A program made the position numbers and the translations under genes. From Candidatus Rokuibacteriota bacterium (GTDB taxonomy: Bacteria > Methylomirabilota > Methylomirabilia > Rokubacteriales > CSP1-6), in the NCBI GenBank assembly GCA_003220535.1, contig QHSU01000065.1:1-64000 (forward strand): a stretch of DNA of 64,000 bases, in the 5' to 3' direction. Positions 1 through 9,567 of the stretch are shown in pieces (position 1 is the first letter of the stretch; each line of letters begins with the position of its first letter). The notes beneath the pieces were generated by a model. That model was given only the letters and a program-made list of their open reading frames with translations. It was not told the DNA's origin and did no database searches.

Positions 1-22
1 CCCGCCGCTTGCGTTTGGCCAT
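1..22 (-). CDS. 5' end of probable IS transposase OrfA (partial)
   Basis: ATG at 22 on minus strand, MAKRKRR..., basic N-terminus; only 7 codons visible. Confidence 0.35.
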
Positions 23-82
23 GACACACTCCTACCGCACTTCCGTGCGATCTGGGGTGTCCACCAAATCGGGGCAGGTTCA
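1..82 (-). mobile_element. terminal end of a probable IS3-family insertion sequence (rest lies outside window)
   Basis: Reverse strand reads TGAACCTGCCCCGATTTGGTGGACACC..., starting with TG and resembling IS3-group ends, followed about 60 nt later by ATGGCCAAACGCAAGCGGCGG (MAKRKRR, typical OrfA-like start). It abuts a truncated gene. Confidence 0.55.
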
Positions 83-631
83 AACCACGCCTATCTCGAC
101 TGCGCGCTAGCCCTGCGCCGCGAGCACGCGATCGAGCCCCACTCGATCGAGCGCATCGAGTGCCGGGTGCCCGCCGGCGAGGTTCCCATCGTCTGCGAGC
201 CGCGCGAGGCCAAGCTGCGCCCCCGCACCCCCTACGACGCCCAGTTCAGCCTGGCGTACTCGGTGGCGGCGGCCCTGCTGGACGGCCGGGTGAGCCTCGA
301 CACCTACACCAAGGACCGGATCAGGGACGAGCGGGTCCTCGGGCTCGCATCCCGGGTCGAGCACACCGTGGATCCCGCGTCACGCTTCCCCGACGGCTTC
401 CCGGGATGGGTCCGGGTACGACTCCGCGACGGCCGCCTCGTCGAGGCGCGGGAGCCCGACGGTCGCGGAGGCGCCGCGCGGCCGCTCGAGCCGGCGGCGA
501 TCGTCGCCAAGTTTCGCGACAATGCCGGGCGCGCGCTCCCCTCGGCGCGTGTGGAGGCGATCGAGCGCGCTGCGGCTGCGCTCGATACTCTCCCCAACGT
601 CGCCGCCCTCATGGTCGCGTGCCGCGCGTGA
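83..631 (+). pseudogene. MmgE/PrpD family protein, C-terminal remnant
   Basis: NHAYLDCALALRREHAIEPHSIERIECRVPAGEVPIVCEPREAKLRPRTPYDAQFSLAYSVAAALLDGRV... matches MmgE/PrpD C-terminal half; homology starts abruptly at the IS-like boundary. Confidence 0.75.
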
Positions 632-747
632 GCTTCCGGATATTCCGGGCGCTCGCCTCGCGCGTGAGCAATGTGGCGCCGGCGATAGACAATATCGCGC
701 CAGCAATACCTGGTTGCGGTCTCGACCGAAGCGGTACAATAGATTGT

Positions 748-1146
748 ATGAAATACGCGGTCGTGATCGCGCTCGCGATGCTGTTCGCGACCCCCGCTTG
801 GGCCCAGCAGGTCGAGATCAAGAAGCCGTCGCCGCCGCCGGCGCGCGAGGAGCGCGACGTGATCCCGCCCGGGCTCCAGGACGAGACGCGCCCTGGCGAC
901 GCGGATCACTATCCGCGAGGCGGCCAGGTCCAGCACGACCCCGCATTCATCGGACCGATGTCCAAGCGGCGTGAGACGGCGACCTCCACCGGGCGTTTTG
1001 GCGTGGCGGGCTGGGTATCGCCGAACACGCCCGTGGGCTCTCCGAACTCCGGGTGGAACGAGGTCAGCGGCTATTTCGCCCTGGGCTTCTCGATCACCTG
1101 GGACGGTCCTCCGCCCGTTCGGCGTACGGCTCCCGCTGCGCCCTGA
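748..1146 (+). CDS. secreted hypothetical protein (signal peptide MKYAVVIALAMLFATPAWAQQ)
   Basis: ORF with clear signal peptide; TACAAT -10-like box at 735-740. Confidence 0.6.
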   Translation: MKYAVVIALAMLFATPAWAQQVEIKKPSPPPAREERDVIPPGLQDETRPGDADHYPRGGQVQHDPAFIGPMSKRRETATSTGRFGVAGWVSPNTPVGSPNSGWNEVSGYFALGFSITWDGPPPVRRTAPAAP

Positions 1147-1197
1147 GTCCGTGACCGTGGCCGGCCGACCCGGCGCCCCCCGCAAGGCGCCCTGCTG

Positions 1198-1749
1198 ATG
1201 CCCTGGCTCCGCGGCAACCTCCACGCGCACACGACTTTCTCGGACGGCGTCAAGGAGCCCGCCCAGCTCATCGCCGAGTACGAGGCGCTCGGCTACGACT
1301 TCCTCGCCATCACCGACCACGAGAACTGGATCGACGACAGCTACTGGCGGTCGCTTCCCAAGCTGTCGTCGAAGCTTCTCCTGTTCCACGGCGTCGAGCT
1401 GAACTGGCCGCGATTCGACCAACACATCGGCAAGGTCGTCGGTGACCGCGAGACGCTCCACGTCCTGAACCATCCGGCGCGCTACCAGCTCACGGTCGCC
1501 CAGACGCTCGAGCGCATCCGACGCATCGTCGCCGGTGGCATCGCCCTCGACGCCATCGAGGTGACGGACACCGGCCAGCGCCGTCCGCTCTACGAATCCC
1601 CGGAGATCCCGCTCGTGAAGGTCGCGACCGACGACGCGCATGGTCCCATCCACTTCGGCCGAGCGTGGGTCGAGGTCGACGCCTCGCGGAGCCGCGACGC
1701 GATCATCCGCGCGATCCGCGCGGGCGACTTCCGGCTGGGCTTCGCTTAG
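1198..1749 (+). CDS. PHP domain-containing metal-dependent phosphoesterase
   Basis: NLHAHTTFSDG, ITDHENW motifs. Confidence 0.85.
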   Translation: MPWLRGNLHAHTTFSDGVKEPAQLIAEYEALGYDFLAITDHENWIDDSYWRSLPKLSSKLLLFHGVELNWPRFDQHIGKVVGDRETLHVLNHPARYQLTVAQTLERIRRIVAGGIALDAIEVTDTGQRRPLYESPEIPLVKVATDDAHGPIHFGRAWVEVDASRSRDAIIRAIRAGDFRLGFA

Positions 1750-1821
1750 GTAGCCACTCCTCGACTTCTCGAGTAACGCGTGCAGCGTGTGGCCGGTGAT
1801 ACGTTCCCGGGCGAGCGAAGG

Positions 1822-2649
1822 ATGAAGATCGTGCGCATCGGCGTGAGCCCGGATCCGGACGACGCCTTCATGGTTTGCGCCCTCGCCGCCGGCAAGGTGA
1901 CGATCCCCGGCGTCGGCGTCGAGCTCGTCTTCGAGGACCTCGAGTCGCTGAATCGTCGCGCGCGCGACGCCGAGTTCGAGGTGACGGCGGTGTCCTTCGC
2001 GACCTACCTGCTCATCGCCGACCGGTACCGCCTGATGGATGCGGGCGCGGCGATGGGAACGACCGCCGGGCCGATCCTCGTGGCGCGCGAGCCGATTCCG
2101 ACGGCTGCGCTCGAAGACCGGGTCGTCGCGATCCCGGGCAAGCACACCACCGCCGCCTTGCTCCTGCGACTCTACGTGGGCGATCCGCCGCTGATCGAGG
2201 TCGCCTTCGATAGGATCGCCGGGGTCGTGCTCGAAGGTCAGGCCGACGTGGGCCTGCTCATCCACGAGGGCCCCATCACTCACGCGAAGCTCGGCCTGAC
2301 GAACGTTCTCGACCTCGGCGAGGCCTGGCGACGCGACACGGGGCTGCCGCTGCCGCTCGGCGTCAACGTGATGCGGCGGGACCTCGGCGACGAGCTTCAC
2401 CGCAACCTCTCGCAGGGGCTCCGCGACTCCATCGCCTGGGCCCACGACCACGTCGACGAAGCGCTCGACTACGCGATGCAGTACGGGCGGGGGATGGACC
2501 GGGAGACGTGCCGGCGCTTCGTCTTCACGTTCGTCAACGACCACGCGCTGACGCTCGGCGGCGGCGGTCGCGCGGCGATCGAGCGGCTGGTCGAGATGGC
2601 TCGCGCCAAGGGGCTCATCGCCGAGAACCCGCCGATCGATCCGATCTGA
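1822..2649 (+). CDS. MqnA/MqnD-like protein (1,4-dihydroxy-6-naphthoate synthase family, futalosine pathway)
   Basis: VRIGVSPDPDDAFMVCALAAGKV...FEDLESLNRRA...EVTAVSFATYLLIADRY...LLIHEGPITH. Confidence 0.75.
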   Translation: MKIVRIGVSPDPDDAFMVCALAAGKVTIPGVGVELVFEDLESLNRRARDAEFEVTAVSFATYLLIADRYRLMDAGAAMGTTAGPILVAREPIPTAALEDRVVAIPGKHTTAALLLRLYVGDPPLIEVAFDRIAGVVLEGQADVGLLIHEGPITHAKLGLTNVLDLGEAWRRDTGLPLPLGVNVMRRDLGDELHRNLSQGLRDSIAWAHDHVDEALDYAMQYGRGMDRETCRRFVFTFVNDHALTLGGGGRAAIERLVEMARAKGLIAENPPIDPI

Positions 2650-2757
2650 TCGCCGCGGGGCTTCGCCGGAGCCTCCGCGCGATTCCTGGCCACTGCAGAC
2701 GGTGTGCTATTCTCGCGACGAGCCACGACCGATCTCACTCTGTCGACGGGAGGACCT

Positions 2758-3852
2758 ATGGAGCGACGCAGATTTCTGGTGAAGGCCGGTGGCGTGCTGG
2801 CGGCGGCCGGCCCGACGGTGGCGATCGACGCGCCGAACGTCATCGCGCAGCCGAAGTTCCAGTGGCGCATGTCGACGACCTGGACACCGGCGCTCGACGT
2901 CTTGCAGGGCGCGGCCCAGCGCCTCGGCAAGATCATCGACGAGATGAGCGGCGGGCGGCTCAAGATCCAGGTGTTCGCGGGCGGGGAGCTGATGCCGGCG
3001 TTCGGCTGCTTCGACGCCGCGTCCCAGGGCACGATCGAGTCCTTCATGGGCGCCCCGTACTACTGGGCGGGCAAGGAGCCGGGCATGCAGTGGTTCTCGG
3101 CCGTGCCTTTCGGCCTGAACCCCCAGGGCATGATGGCCTGGTACCTCCACGGCGACGGCCTCAAGCTGTGGGAAGAGACCTACGCCACCTTCAATCTCGT
3201 CCCGCGCCCCGGCCCGTCCACGGGCGTGCAGATGGCGGGCTGGTTCAGGAAGAAGATCAACAGCATCGCCGACTACAAAGGGCTCAAGATGCGCATCCCG
3301 GGCCTCGGCGGCAAGATCGTCGCGGCGGCCGGCGGCACGGTCGTGCTGACGCCCGGCGGAGAGATCTACACGGCCCTCGAGCGGGGCGTCATCGACTCGA
3401 CCGAATGGGTCGGGCCCCACGACGACATGAAGCTCGGCCTCCACAATGCGGCCCGCTATTACTACTACCCCGGATGGCACGAGCCCGGGACGACTGCGGA
3501 GTTCGGCTTCAACAAGAAGGCGTACGAGTCCCTACCGGCCGACCTCAAGGCGGTGGTGGACCACGCCTGCCAGGCGACCCAGGTCCACACGCTCATGGAG
3601 TACGAGTACAAGAACACCGTGGCCCTGCAGAAGCTCAAGACCGAGTTCAAGAGCAAGGTCGAGATCCTGCAGCTCTCGCAGCCGACTTTGAAGGAGCTGA
3701 AGAAGCTCGCCGACACGGTCGTCAAGGAAGAGTCCGAGAAGAGCCCGCAGGCCAAGAAGGCCTACGCCTCGGTCAAGAAGTTCGAAGCGACGGTGAACGA
3801 CTGGCGGCTGATCTCCGAAGCCGCCTACCACGCCCAGATCGCGGCCGCCTAG
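2758..3852 (+). CDS. dctP: TRAP transporter substrate-binding protein DctP
   Basis: MERRRFLVKAGGVLAAAG signal, DctP/TakP-like body (YTALERGVIDSTEWVGPHDDMKLG). Confidence 0.88.
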   Translation: MERRRFLVKAGGVLAAAGPTVAIDAPNVIAQPKFQWRMSTTWTPALDVLQGAAQRLGKIIDEMSGGRLKIQVFAGGELMPAFGCFDAASQGTIESFMGAPYYWAGKEPGMQWFSAVPFGLNPQGMMAWYLHGDGLKLWEETYATFNLVPRPGPSTGVQMAGWFRKKINSIADYKGLKMRIPGLGGKIVAAAGGTVVLTPGGEIYTALERGVIDSTEWVGPHDDMKLGLHNAARYYYYPGWHEPGTTAEFGFNKKAYESLPADLKAVVDHACQATQVHTLMEYEYKNTVALQKLKTEFKSKVEILQLSQPTLKELKKLADTVVKEESEKSPQAKKAYASVKKFEATVNDWRLISEAAYHAQIAAA

Positions 3853-3875
3853 CGGCCGGGCGGGGCGAATCCCGA

Positions 3876-3903
3876 CGGGGCGAAGCGACCAGGCTTCGCC
3901 CCG
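3876..3903. terminator. 11-bp perfect hairpin between convergent dctP and dctM
   Basis: cggggcgaagc-gaccag-gcttcgccccg (3876-3886/3893-3903). Confidence 0.65.
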
Positions 3904-3922
3904 TTCGCTTTCTCGGGGGCGC

Positions 3923-5260
3923 TCAGCGTAGAGCGCGGATGAGCCAGTTGGAGAGATCGGGGAAGGCGATGACGAGCGTGAGACCGATGAGTTGCAGCGC
4001 GACGAACGGCGCGACTCCGCGGTAGATGTGCGGCGTCGTGATCTCGGGCGGCGCCACGCCCCGCAGATAAAAGAGCGCGAACCCGAAGGGCGGTGTCAGG
4101 AACGACGTCTGGAGGTTCACCCCGATCACCACTCCGAGCCAGACGGGATCGAAGCCGAAGTGCGTCACGAGGACCGGCGTCAAGATCGGCACGTGAATGA
4201 AGCAGATCTCGAAGAAGTCGATGAAGAAGCCCAGCAGGAAGATCACGAACATGACGACGGCCAGGACCCCGTAGGCTCCGAAGGGCAGGCCCTTGAGAAA
4301 GTCCTGGATGAGGTGGTCGCCGTTGAGGCCGCGGAAGACCAGCCCGAAGCAGTTGGCGCCTACCAGGATGATGAAGGCCAGGCTCGTGATCCGGGTCGTC
4401 GCCTGCATGACGGAGCGGAGCATCGCCATCGAGAAGCGACCCTTGAGCATCGTGAGGATCAGCCCGCCCGCCGCGCCGACGGATGCGGCCTCGGTAGGAG
4501 AGGCGATGCCGACGAAGATGGACCCCAGCACGCCCACGATCAGCACGAACGCCGGGATGAGGGCGAGGATGACCCGCTTGACGGCGTCGCCGCGGAAAGC
4601 CGCCAGCTCCTGGGCCGGGATCGGTGGCGCCAGGTGCGGCTTCCAGTGGGCGAGGATCAGGAGGTAGACGATGTAGAGCGCCACCAGCACGAGGCCCGGG
4701 ATGACGGCGCCGATGTAGAGGTCGCCCACCGAGACGCCCATGATGTCGCCGAGCAGGATGAGGATCACGCTGGGCGGGATGATCTGTCCCAGGGTGCCGG
4801 AGGCGCAGATGGTGCCGCAGATGAGCTCCTTGTTGTAGCTGCGGCGGAGCATGGTCGGCAGCGAGATGAGCCCCATCGTGATGACGCTCGCGCCCACGAT
4901 GCCCGTGGACGCGGCGAGGATCGCGCCGACCACGACCACGGAGATGGCGATCCCGCCCTTGAGCTTGCCGAAGAGGAGCGCCATGGTCTCGAGCAGCTCC
5001 TCCGCGAGCCCCGATTTCTCCAGCGCGACCCCCATGAAGACGAAGAGAGGCACGGCTAGCAACGTGAAGTTCGTCATCGTGCCCCAGATCCGCAAGGGGA
5101 GGATGTCGAAGAAGTTGGCGTTGAGATACCCGAGGCCGACGCCGAGCAGGCCGAAGAAGAGGCCCGTGAAGATCAGGCTGAACGCCACCGGGAAGCCGAA
5201 GAAGAGGAAGGCTATCATCCCGGCGAACATGAGAGCGGCGATGATCTGTTCGGGCGGCAT
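3923..5260 (-). CDS. dctM: TRAP transporter large permease DctM
   Basis: MPPEQIIAALMFAGMIAFLFFGFPVAFSLIFTG... multi-TM; start overlaps dctQ stop; the upstream part of the long minus ORF is spurious. Confidence 0.9.
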   Translation of the reverse strand: MPPEQIIAALMFAGMIAFLFFGFPVAFSLIFTGLFFGLLGVGLGYLNANFFDILPLRIWGTMTNFTLLAVPLFVFMGVALEKSGLAEELLETMALLFGKLKGGIAISVVVVGAILAASTGIVGASVITMGLISLPTMLRRSYNKELICGTICASGTLGQIIPPSVILILLGDIMGVSVGDLYIGAVIPGLVLVALYIVYLLILAHWKPHLAPPIPAQELAAFRGDAVKRVILALIPAFVLIVGVLGSIFVGIASPTEAASVGAAGGLILTMLKGRFSMAMLRSVMQATTRITSLAFIILVGANCFGLVFRGLNGDHLIQDFLKGLPFGAYGVLAVVMFVIFLLGFFIDFFEICFIHVPILTPVLVTHFGFDPVWLGVVIGVNLQTSFLTPPFGFALFYLRGVAPPEITTPHIYRGVAPFVALQLIGLTLVIAFPDLSNWLIRALR

Positions 5261-5793
5261 CAGTGGATCTCGGTCGCCCGGACTTCGCGCGGTTCCCAAC
5301 CCATCGCCCAGTAGAAATTTTTGATGCTCTGCGAGAAGGCCTGCAGCGTGAGGAGCGCGAACCCGACGATAATCACCGACTTGAGCAGGAAGCGTAGCGG
5401 GATGCCGCCCGGGTCGGGCGAGCCCTCGAGGGCCACGTAGGAGTTCCTGACGAACGGCCAGCTCGTGATCATGACCATGGCGGCCGACGGGTAGTAGAAG
5501 ATCAGGTAGCAGAAGAAGTCGAACCACGCCTTCCTGCGTGGAGACCAGCGCGAGTACAGAATATCCACGCGCACGTGCTCGTCGTAGAGCATCGTGTAGC
5601 CGGCTCCGAGCAGGTAGACGAGCCCGAACAGATGCCACTCGAGCTCCTGCGCGAACACGCTGCTCTTGTTGAACACGTACCGCATGACGACGTCGGAGAA
5701 GACGACGAGGACCATGAGCAGCATGATCCAGGACACGCCCCGGCCGAACCGATCCTGAAATGCGTCGATCTTCCGGGCAAGCTCTCGGAGCAT
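5260..5793 (-). CDS. dctQ: TRAP transporter small permease DctQ
   Basis: MLRELARKIDAFQDRFGRGVSWIMLLMVLVVFSDVVMRYVFN...AQELEWHLFGLVYLLGAGYTM. Confidence 0.88.
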   Translation of the reverse strand: MLRELARKIDAFQDRFGRGVSWIMLLMVLVVFSDVVMRYVFNKSSVFAQELEWHLFGLVYLLGAGYTMLYDEHVRVDILYSRWSPRRKAWFDFFCYLIFYYPSAAMVMITSWPFVRNSYVALEGSPDPGGIPLRFLLKSVIIVGFALLTLQAFSQSIKNFYWAMGWEPREVRATEIH

Positions 5794-5917
5794 GGGTCCC
5801 TGGACTGAGGAGATAGCGACGGCGACGAGCTATAACACGTGATTCCGGAGGGGTCAAACGAGCACCGTGGACAACGAGCGCGTGGACACGGGGACGCCCT
5901 TCTGCTAGAAACGCCCT

Positions 5918-6946
5918 GTGCTCCTGACGACGATCGCCGGCAGCCTTCCCAAACCCTCGTGGCTCGCGAAGCCCGGCGTCTTGTGGGCGCCGTGGAGTCT
6001 TTCGGGCGCGGCGCTCGCCGAGGGCAAGCGCGACGCGGTCCGGCTCGCCTTGCAGGAGCAAGAGGCGGCGGGGATCGACATCGTGACCGACGGCGAGCAG
6101 TCGCGGCAGCATTTCGTCCACGGGTTCCTGGAGGCGATCGAGGGTGTCGACTTCACCCGGCGCGTGACGATCGGCATCCGCGCCGACCGCTACAAGGCCG
6201 AGGTGCCGACGGTGACGGGGCCGCTCGCGCGTCGAAGGTCCGTGCACGCGGAGGACGTCCGCTTCGCCCGCGCCCATACGACGAAGAAGCTCAAGTTCAC
6301 GATTCCGGGGCCGATGACGATCGTGGACACGCTCGCCGACGAGTACTATCGCGACCGCCCCCGGCTGGCGATGGAGTTCGCCCGGGTCATCAACGAGGAG
6401 GCCCGCGAGCTCGCCGCGCTCGGCCTCGACGTCCTGCAGCTCGACGAGCCCGCCTTCAACGTTTATATGGACGACGTGCGGACGTGGGGGATCCAGGCGC
6501 TCGACTGCGCCATCCAGGGCCTCCGTTGCCGGACGGCCGTGCACATCTGCTACGGGTACGGGATCAAGGCGAACGTCGATTGGAAGGGGACGCTGGGCGG
6601 CGAGTGGCGGCAATACGAGCAGACGTTCCCCGTGCTGGCGGCGAGCCGGATCGACCAGGTCTCGATCGAGTGCGCCAACTCGCGCGTCCCCGTCTCGCTT
6701 CTCGGCCTGCTCGCGGGCAAGGACGTGCTGGTCGGCGCAGTCGACGTCGCGACGGACGCGATCGAGACGCCGGCGCAGGTCGCCGCGACCATCCGGAGCG
6801 TCCTGCCCTTCGTTCCGCCCGAGCGGCTCTATCCGTGCACGAACTGCGGCATGGTGCCGCTCGATCGCGGTGTCGCCCGAGGCAAGCTCCGGGCGCTGGC
6901 CGCCGGCGCCGCGCTGGTCCGGGGCGAGCTCGGCGCGCGCGCGTGA
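5918..6946 (+). CDS. cobalamin-independent methionine synthase (MetE C-terminal-like) family protein
   Basis: TTIAGSLPKPSWL...IDIVTDGEQSR...PGPMTIVDTLADEYY...LQLDEPAF...HICYG...CTNCGMVPL. Confidence 0.82.
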   Translation: MLLTTIAGSLPKPSWLAKPGVLWAPWSLSGAALAEGKRDAVRLALQEQEAAGIDIVTDGEQSRQHFVHGFLEAIEGVDFTRRVTIGIRADRYKAEVPTVTGPLARRRSVHAEDVRFARAHTTKKLKFTIPGPMTIVDTLADEYYRDRPRLAMEFARVINEEARELAALGLDVLQLDEPAFNVYMDDVRTWGIQALDCAIQGLRCRTAVHICYGYGIKANVDWKGTLGGEWRQYEQTFPVLAASRIDQVSIECANSRVPVSLLGLLAGKDVLVGAVDVATDAIETPAQVAATIRSVLPFVPPERLYPCTNCGMVPLDRGVARGKLRALAAGAALVRGELGARA

Positions 6947-7025
6947 TATCCTCGGTTCATAGTCGCGCGTCGGTCGGTGGGACCCCAGCCCCGCGACGGC
7001 CTGCGGCGCGCACCTCAACGAGGCG

Positions 7026-7472
7026 ATGACCGAGCAGCGACGGTACTTCGACGAGATCGCCCTGGGCGAGGAGTACGAGTCACCCGGGCGCACGGTGACC
7101 GAGGCCGACATCGTGATGTTCGCCGGGCTCTCCGGCGACTACAACGTCCTCCACACGGACGCCGAGTTCATGAAGCAGTCGATCTTCGGCGAGCGCATCG
7201 CCCACGGATTGCTCTGCCTCGCGATCCAGTCCGGGCTCTTCAGCCGCGCCACCGCGCCGTACGCGACGCTCGCGTTCGGCGGGCTGCGCTGGAAGTTCAA
7301 GGTGCCGGTCAAGATCGGCGACACGATCAGGCTCAAGGCGAAAGTGACCGGGAAGAAGGATCTCTCGAAGCCCGACCGTGGACTGATCACGCTCCAGCGC
7401 ACCGTGCTGAACCAGCGCGACGAGGTCGTCCAGCAAGGCGAGACGGACCTGATCGTGGAGAAGCGCCCGTGA
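7026..7472 (+). CDS. MaoC family dehydratase
   Basis: RYFDEIALGEEYESPGRTVTEADIVMFAGLSGDYNVLHTDAEF. Confidence 0.85.
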   Translation: MTEQRRYFDEIALGEEYESPGRTVTEADIVMFAGLSGDYNVLHTDAEFMKQSIFGERIAHGLLCLAIQSGLFSRATAPYATLAFGGLRWKFKVPVKIGDTIRLKAKVTGKKDLSKPDRGLITLQRTVLNQRDEVVQQGETDLIVEKRP

Positions 7473-7897
7473 CCGGCACCTACTTCGAGGACGTCGTCGT
7501 CGACAATATCCAGGTGACGCCGGCCATCACCGTCACCGAGACGCACGTCGCGCTGTACCTCGGCATGACGCGCGAGGCCCCGCTCGGGTCCGGCGCGGTC
7601 CCCGACGTCTTGCCCCTGTGCATGGTGATCGGGCTCGGCTGGCGCGTCAAGGACCCACCGCTGGTGGTGCTCGCGTTCGTCGGGCTCGACTGGCAGATCA
7701 TGCGAGAGCTCCGCGTGGGCGACACGGTGCACAGCCGGTCGCGGATTCTCTCCAAGCGGCCGATGCGCGACGGTGGGCTCGTCGTCGACGAGCGCACGAT
7801 CATCGATCAGCACGGCGAGGTCGTCCAGCAGGGTAGGTTCACGTTCCTCGTCGCCAAGCGACACGTCGCCAAGCGACACAAGGAGGTGTCCGCATGA
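7469..7897 (+). CDS. MaoC-like hotdog-fold protein
   Basis: VTGTYFEDVVVDNIQVTPAITVTETHVALYLGMT...; GTGA overlap with previous gene. Confidence 0.75.
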   Translation: MTGTYFEDVVVDNIQVTPAITVTETHVALYLGMTREAPLGSGAVPDVLPLCMVIGLGWRVKDPPLVVLAFVGLDWQIMRELRVGDTVHSRSRILSKRPMRDGGLVVDERTIIDQHGEVVQQGRFTFLVAKRHVAKRHKEVSA

Positions 7898-9567
7898 CTT
7901 TCGACCCCAGGCACCAGAGCCGGGTCCTCCTGGACGGCGCCGACCGCGCGGCCGCGCGGTCCTACTTCAAGGCGATCGGCTTCACCGACGATGACCTCAA
8001 GCGCCCCCTGGTCGGCGTCGCCCACTGCTGGATCGAGGTCACGCCCTGTAACTGGAACCACCGGAAGTTGGCCGAGAAGGTCAAGGAAGGGATCCGCGCC
8101 GCCGGCGGCACGCCGATCGAGTTCAACTCGATCAGCATCACCGATGGGATCGCCATGGGCACCGAAGGCATGAAGGCCTCGCTCGTCAGCCGCGAGACCA
8201 TCGCCGACTCCGTCGAGCTGGTGGTCCGCGGCCATCTCTTCGACGGCTTCGTGGGCATCTCCGGCTGCGACAAGACCATTCCCGCGATGGTCATGGCGAT
8301 GGCGCGGCTGAACCTCCCGAGCGTCATGCTCTACGGCGGCTCGATCGCCTTCGGCGAGTACAAGGGCCGCAAACTCACCATCCAGGAAGTCTTCGAGGCG
8401 ATCGGCGCCTTCAACGCCGGCAAGATCGACGCCCGCGAGCTCAACGAAGTCGAGAGTCGCGCCTGCCCGGGCGCCGGTGCCTGCGGCGGGCAGTTCACGG
8501 CCAACACGATGTCGACGGCCTTCGAGATGCTCGGCGTGTCGCCCATGGGGTTCAACGGCGTGCCGGCCGTCGACCCCCGCAAGGAAGAGGTGGCCTTCGA
8601 GACGGGCCGGCTGGTGATGGACCTGCTCAAGAAGGGCGTCCTGCCGCGCCGGATCATCACGAAGAAAGCCCTCCACAACGCGATCGCCGGCGTGATGGCG
8701 ACGGGCGGCTCGACCAACGCGGTCCTGCACCTGCTCGCCGTCGCCAAGGAGGCGGGCGTCAAGCTGGCGATCGACGAGTTCGACAAGATCTCGCGCAAGA
8801 CGCCCGTGCTCGCCGACATGAGGCCCTGGGGCAACTACACGGCGCCCGAGATGCACGAGGCCGGCGGCATGGGGGTCGTCGCCAAGCGTCTGCTCGAAGC
8901 GGGGCTGTTGTACGCCGACGAGCCGACCGTCACCGGTCGGACGATCGGCGACGAGGCGCGCGCCGCGCGCGAGGCGCCGGGCCAAAAGGTCATCCGGCCG
9001 CTCTCGGATCCGCTCAAGCCCGAGGGGGGCCTCGTCATCCTCCGGGGTAATCTCGCGCCTGAGGGGTGTGTCGCCAAGGTCTCGGGACAGAAGCGGGATT
9101 TCCACCGCGGCCCCGCCAAGGTGTTCGACCGCGAAGAGGACTCATTCCAGGCCGTGAAAGCGAGGAAGATCAAGCCCAACGACGTGATCGTCATCCGCTG
9201 GGAGGGTCCCAAGGGCGGGCCAGGCATGCGCGAGATGCTCCACGTGACGGGCGCGCTCCAGGGGGCCGGCCTCGGCGACACCGTTGCGCTCATGACCGAC
9301 GGGCGCTTCTCCGGAGCGACCCACGGATTCATGATCGGCCACATCGCGCCCGAGGCTGCCGAAGGCGGCGCGATCGCGGCGCTTCGCAACGGTGACACCA
9401 TCGTGATCGACATCAAAAAGCGCAAGCTTGACGTCGAGCTGTCCGCCGCCGAGCTGAAGAAGCGTCTCAAGAGCGTGAAGCCACCGAAGCCGCGCTATAC
9501 CTGGGGCGTCCTGGCGAAGTACGCGCGCCTCGTCTCGAGCGCGTCCGATGGCGCCGTCACGGGCTAA
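7894..9567 (+). CDS. ilvD: dihydroxy-acid dehydratase
   Basis: GFVGISGCDKTIPAMVMAMARLN, ACPGAGACGGQFTANTM, MTDGRFSGATHGFMIGHIAPEA. Confidence 0.95.
   Translation: MTFDPRHQSRVLLDGADRAAARSYFKAIGFTDDDLKRPLVGVAHCWIEVTPCNWNHRKLAEKVKEGIRAAGGTPIEFNSISITDGIAMGTEGMKASLVSRETIADSVELVVRGHLFDGFVGISGCDKTIPAMVMAMARLNLPSVMLYGGSIAFGEYKGRKLTIQEVFEAIGAFNAGKIDARELNEVESRACPGAGACGGQFTANTMSTAFEMLGVSPMGFNGVPAVDPRKEEVAFETGRLVMDLLKKGVLPRRIITKKALHNAIAGVMATGGSTNAVLHLLAVAKEAGVKLAIDEFDKISRKTPVLADMRPWGNYTAPEMHEAGGMGVVAKRLLEAGLLYADEPTVTGRTIGDEARAAREAPGQKVIRPLSDPLKPEGGLVILRGNLAPEGCVAKVSGQKRDFHRGPAKVFDREEDSFQAVKARKIKPNDVIVIRWEGPKGGPGMREMLHVTGALQGAGLGDTVALMTDGRFSGATHGFMIGHIAPEAAEGGAIAALRNGDTIVIDIKKRKLDVELSAAELKKRLKSVKPPKPRYTWGVLAKYARLVSSASDGAVTG

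Noticed and set aside
50-100. tRNA-like ggttcaaa T-loop
   Set aside because: Flanks do not form a T-arm or cloverleaf; better explained as an IS terminal sequence.
304-2544. 746-aa minus-strand ORF
   Set aside because: Overlaps recognised PHP and MqnD-like genes on the opposite strand; no recognisable domain.
5261-7111. N-terminal 600-aa extension of the dctM ORF
   Set aside because: Overlaps dctQ and the MetE-like gene; DctM homology begins exactly at MPPEQ (5260).
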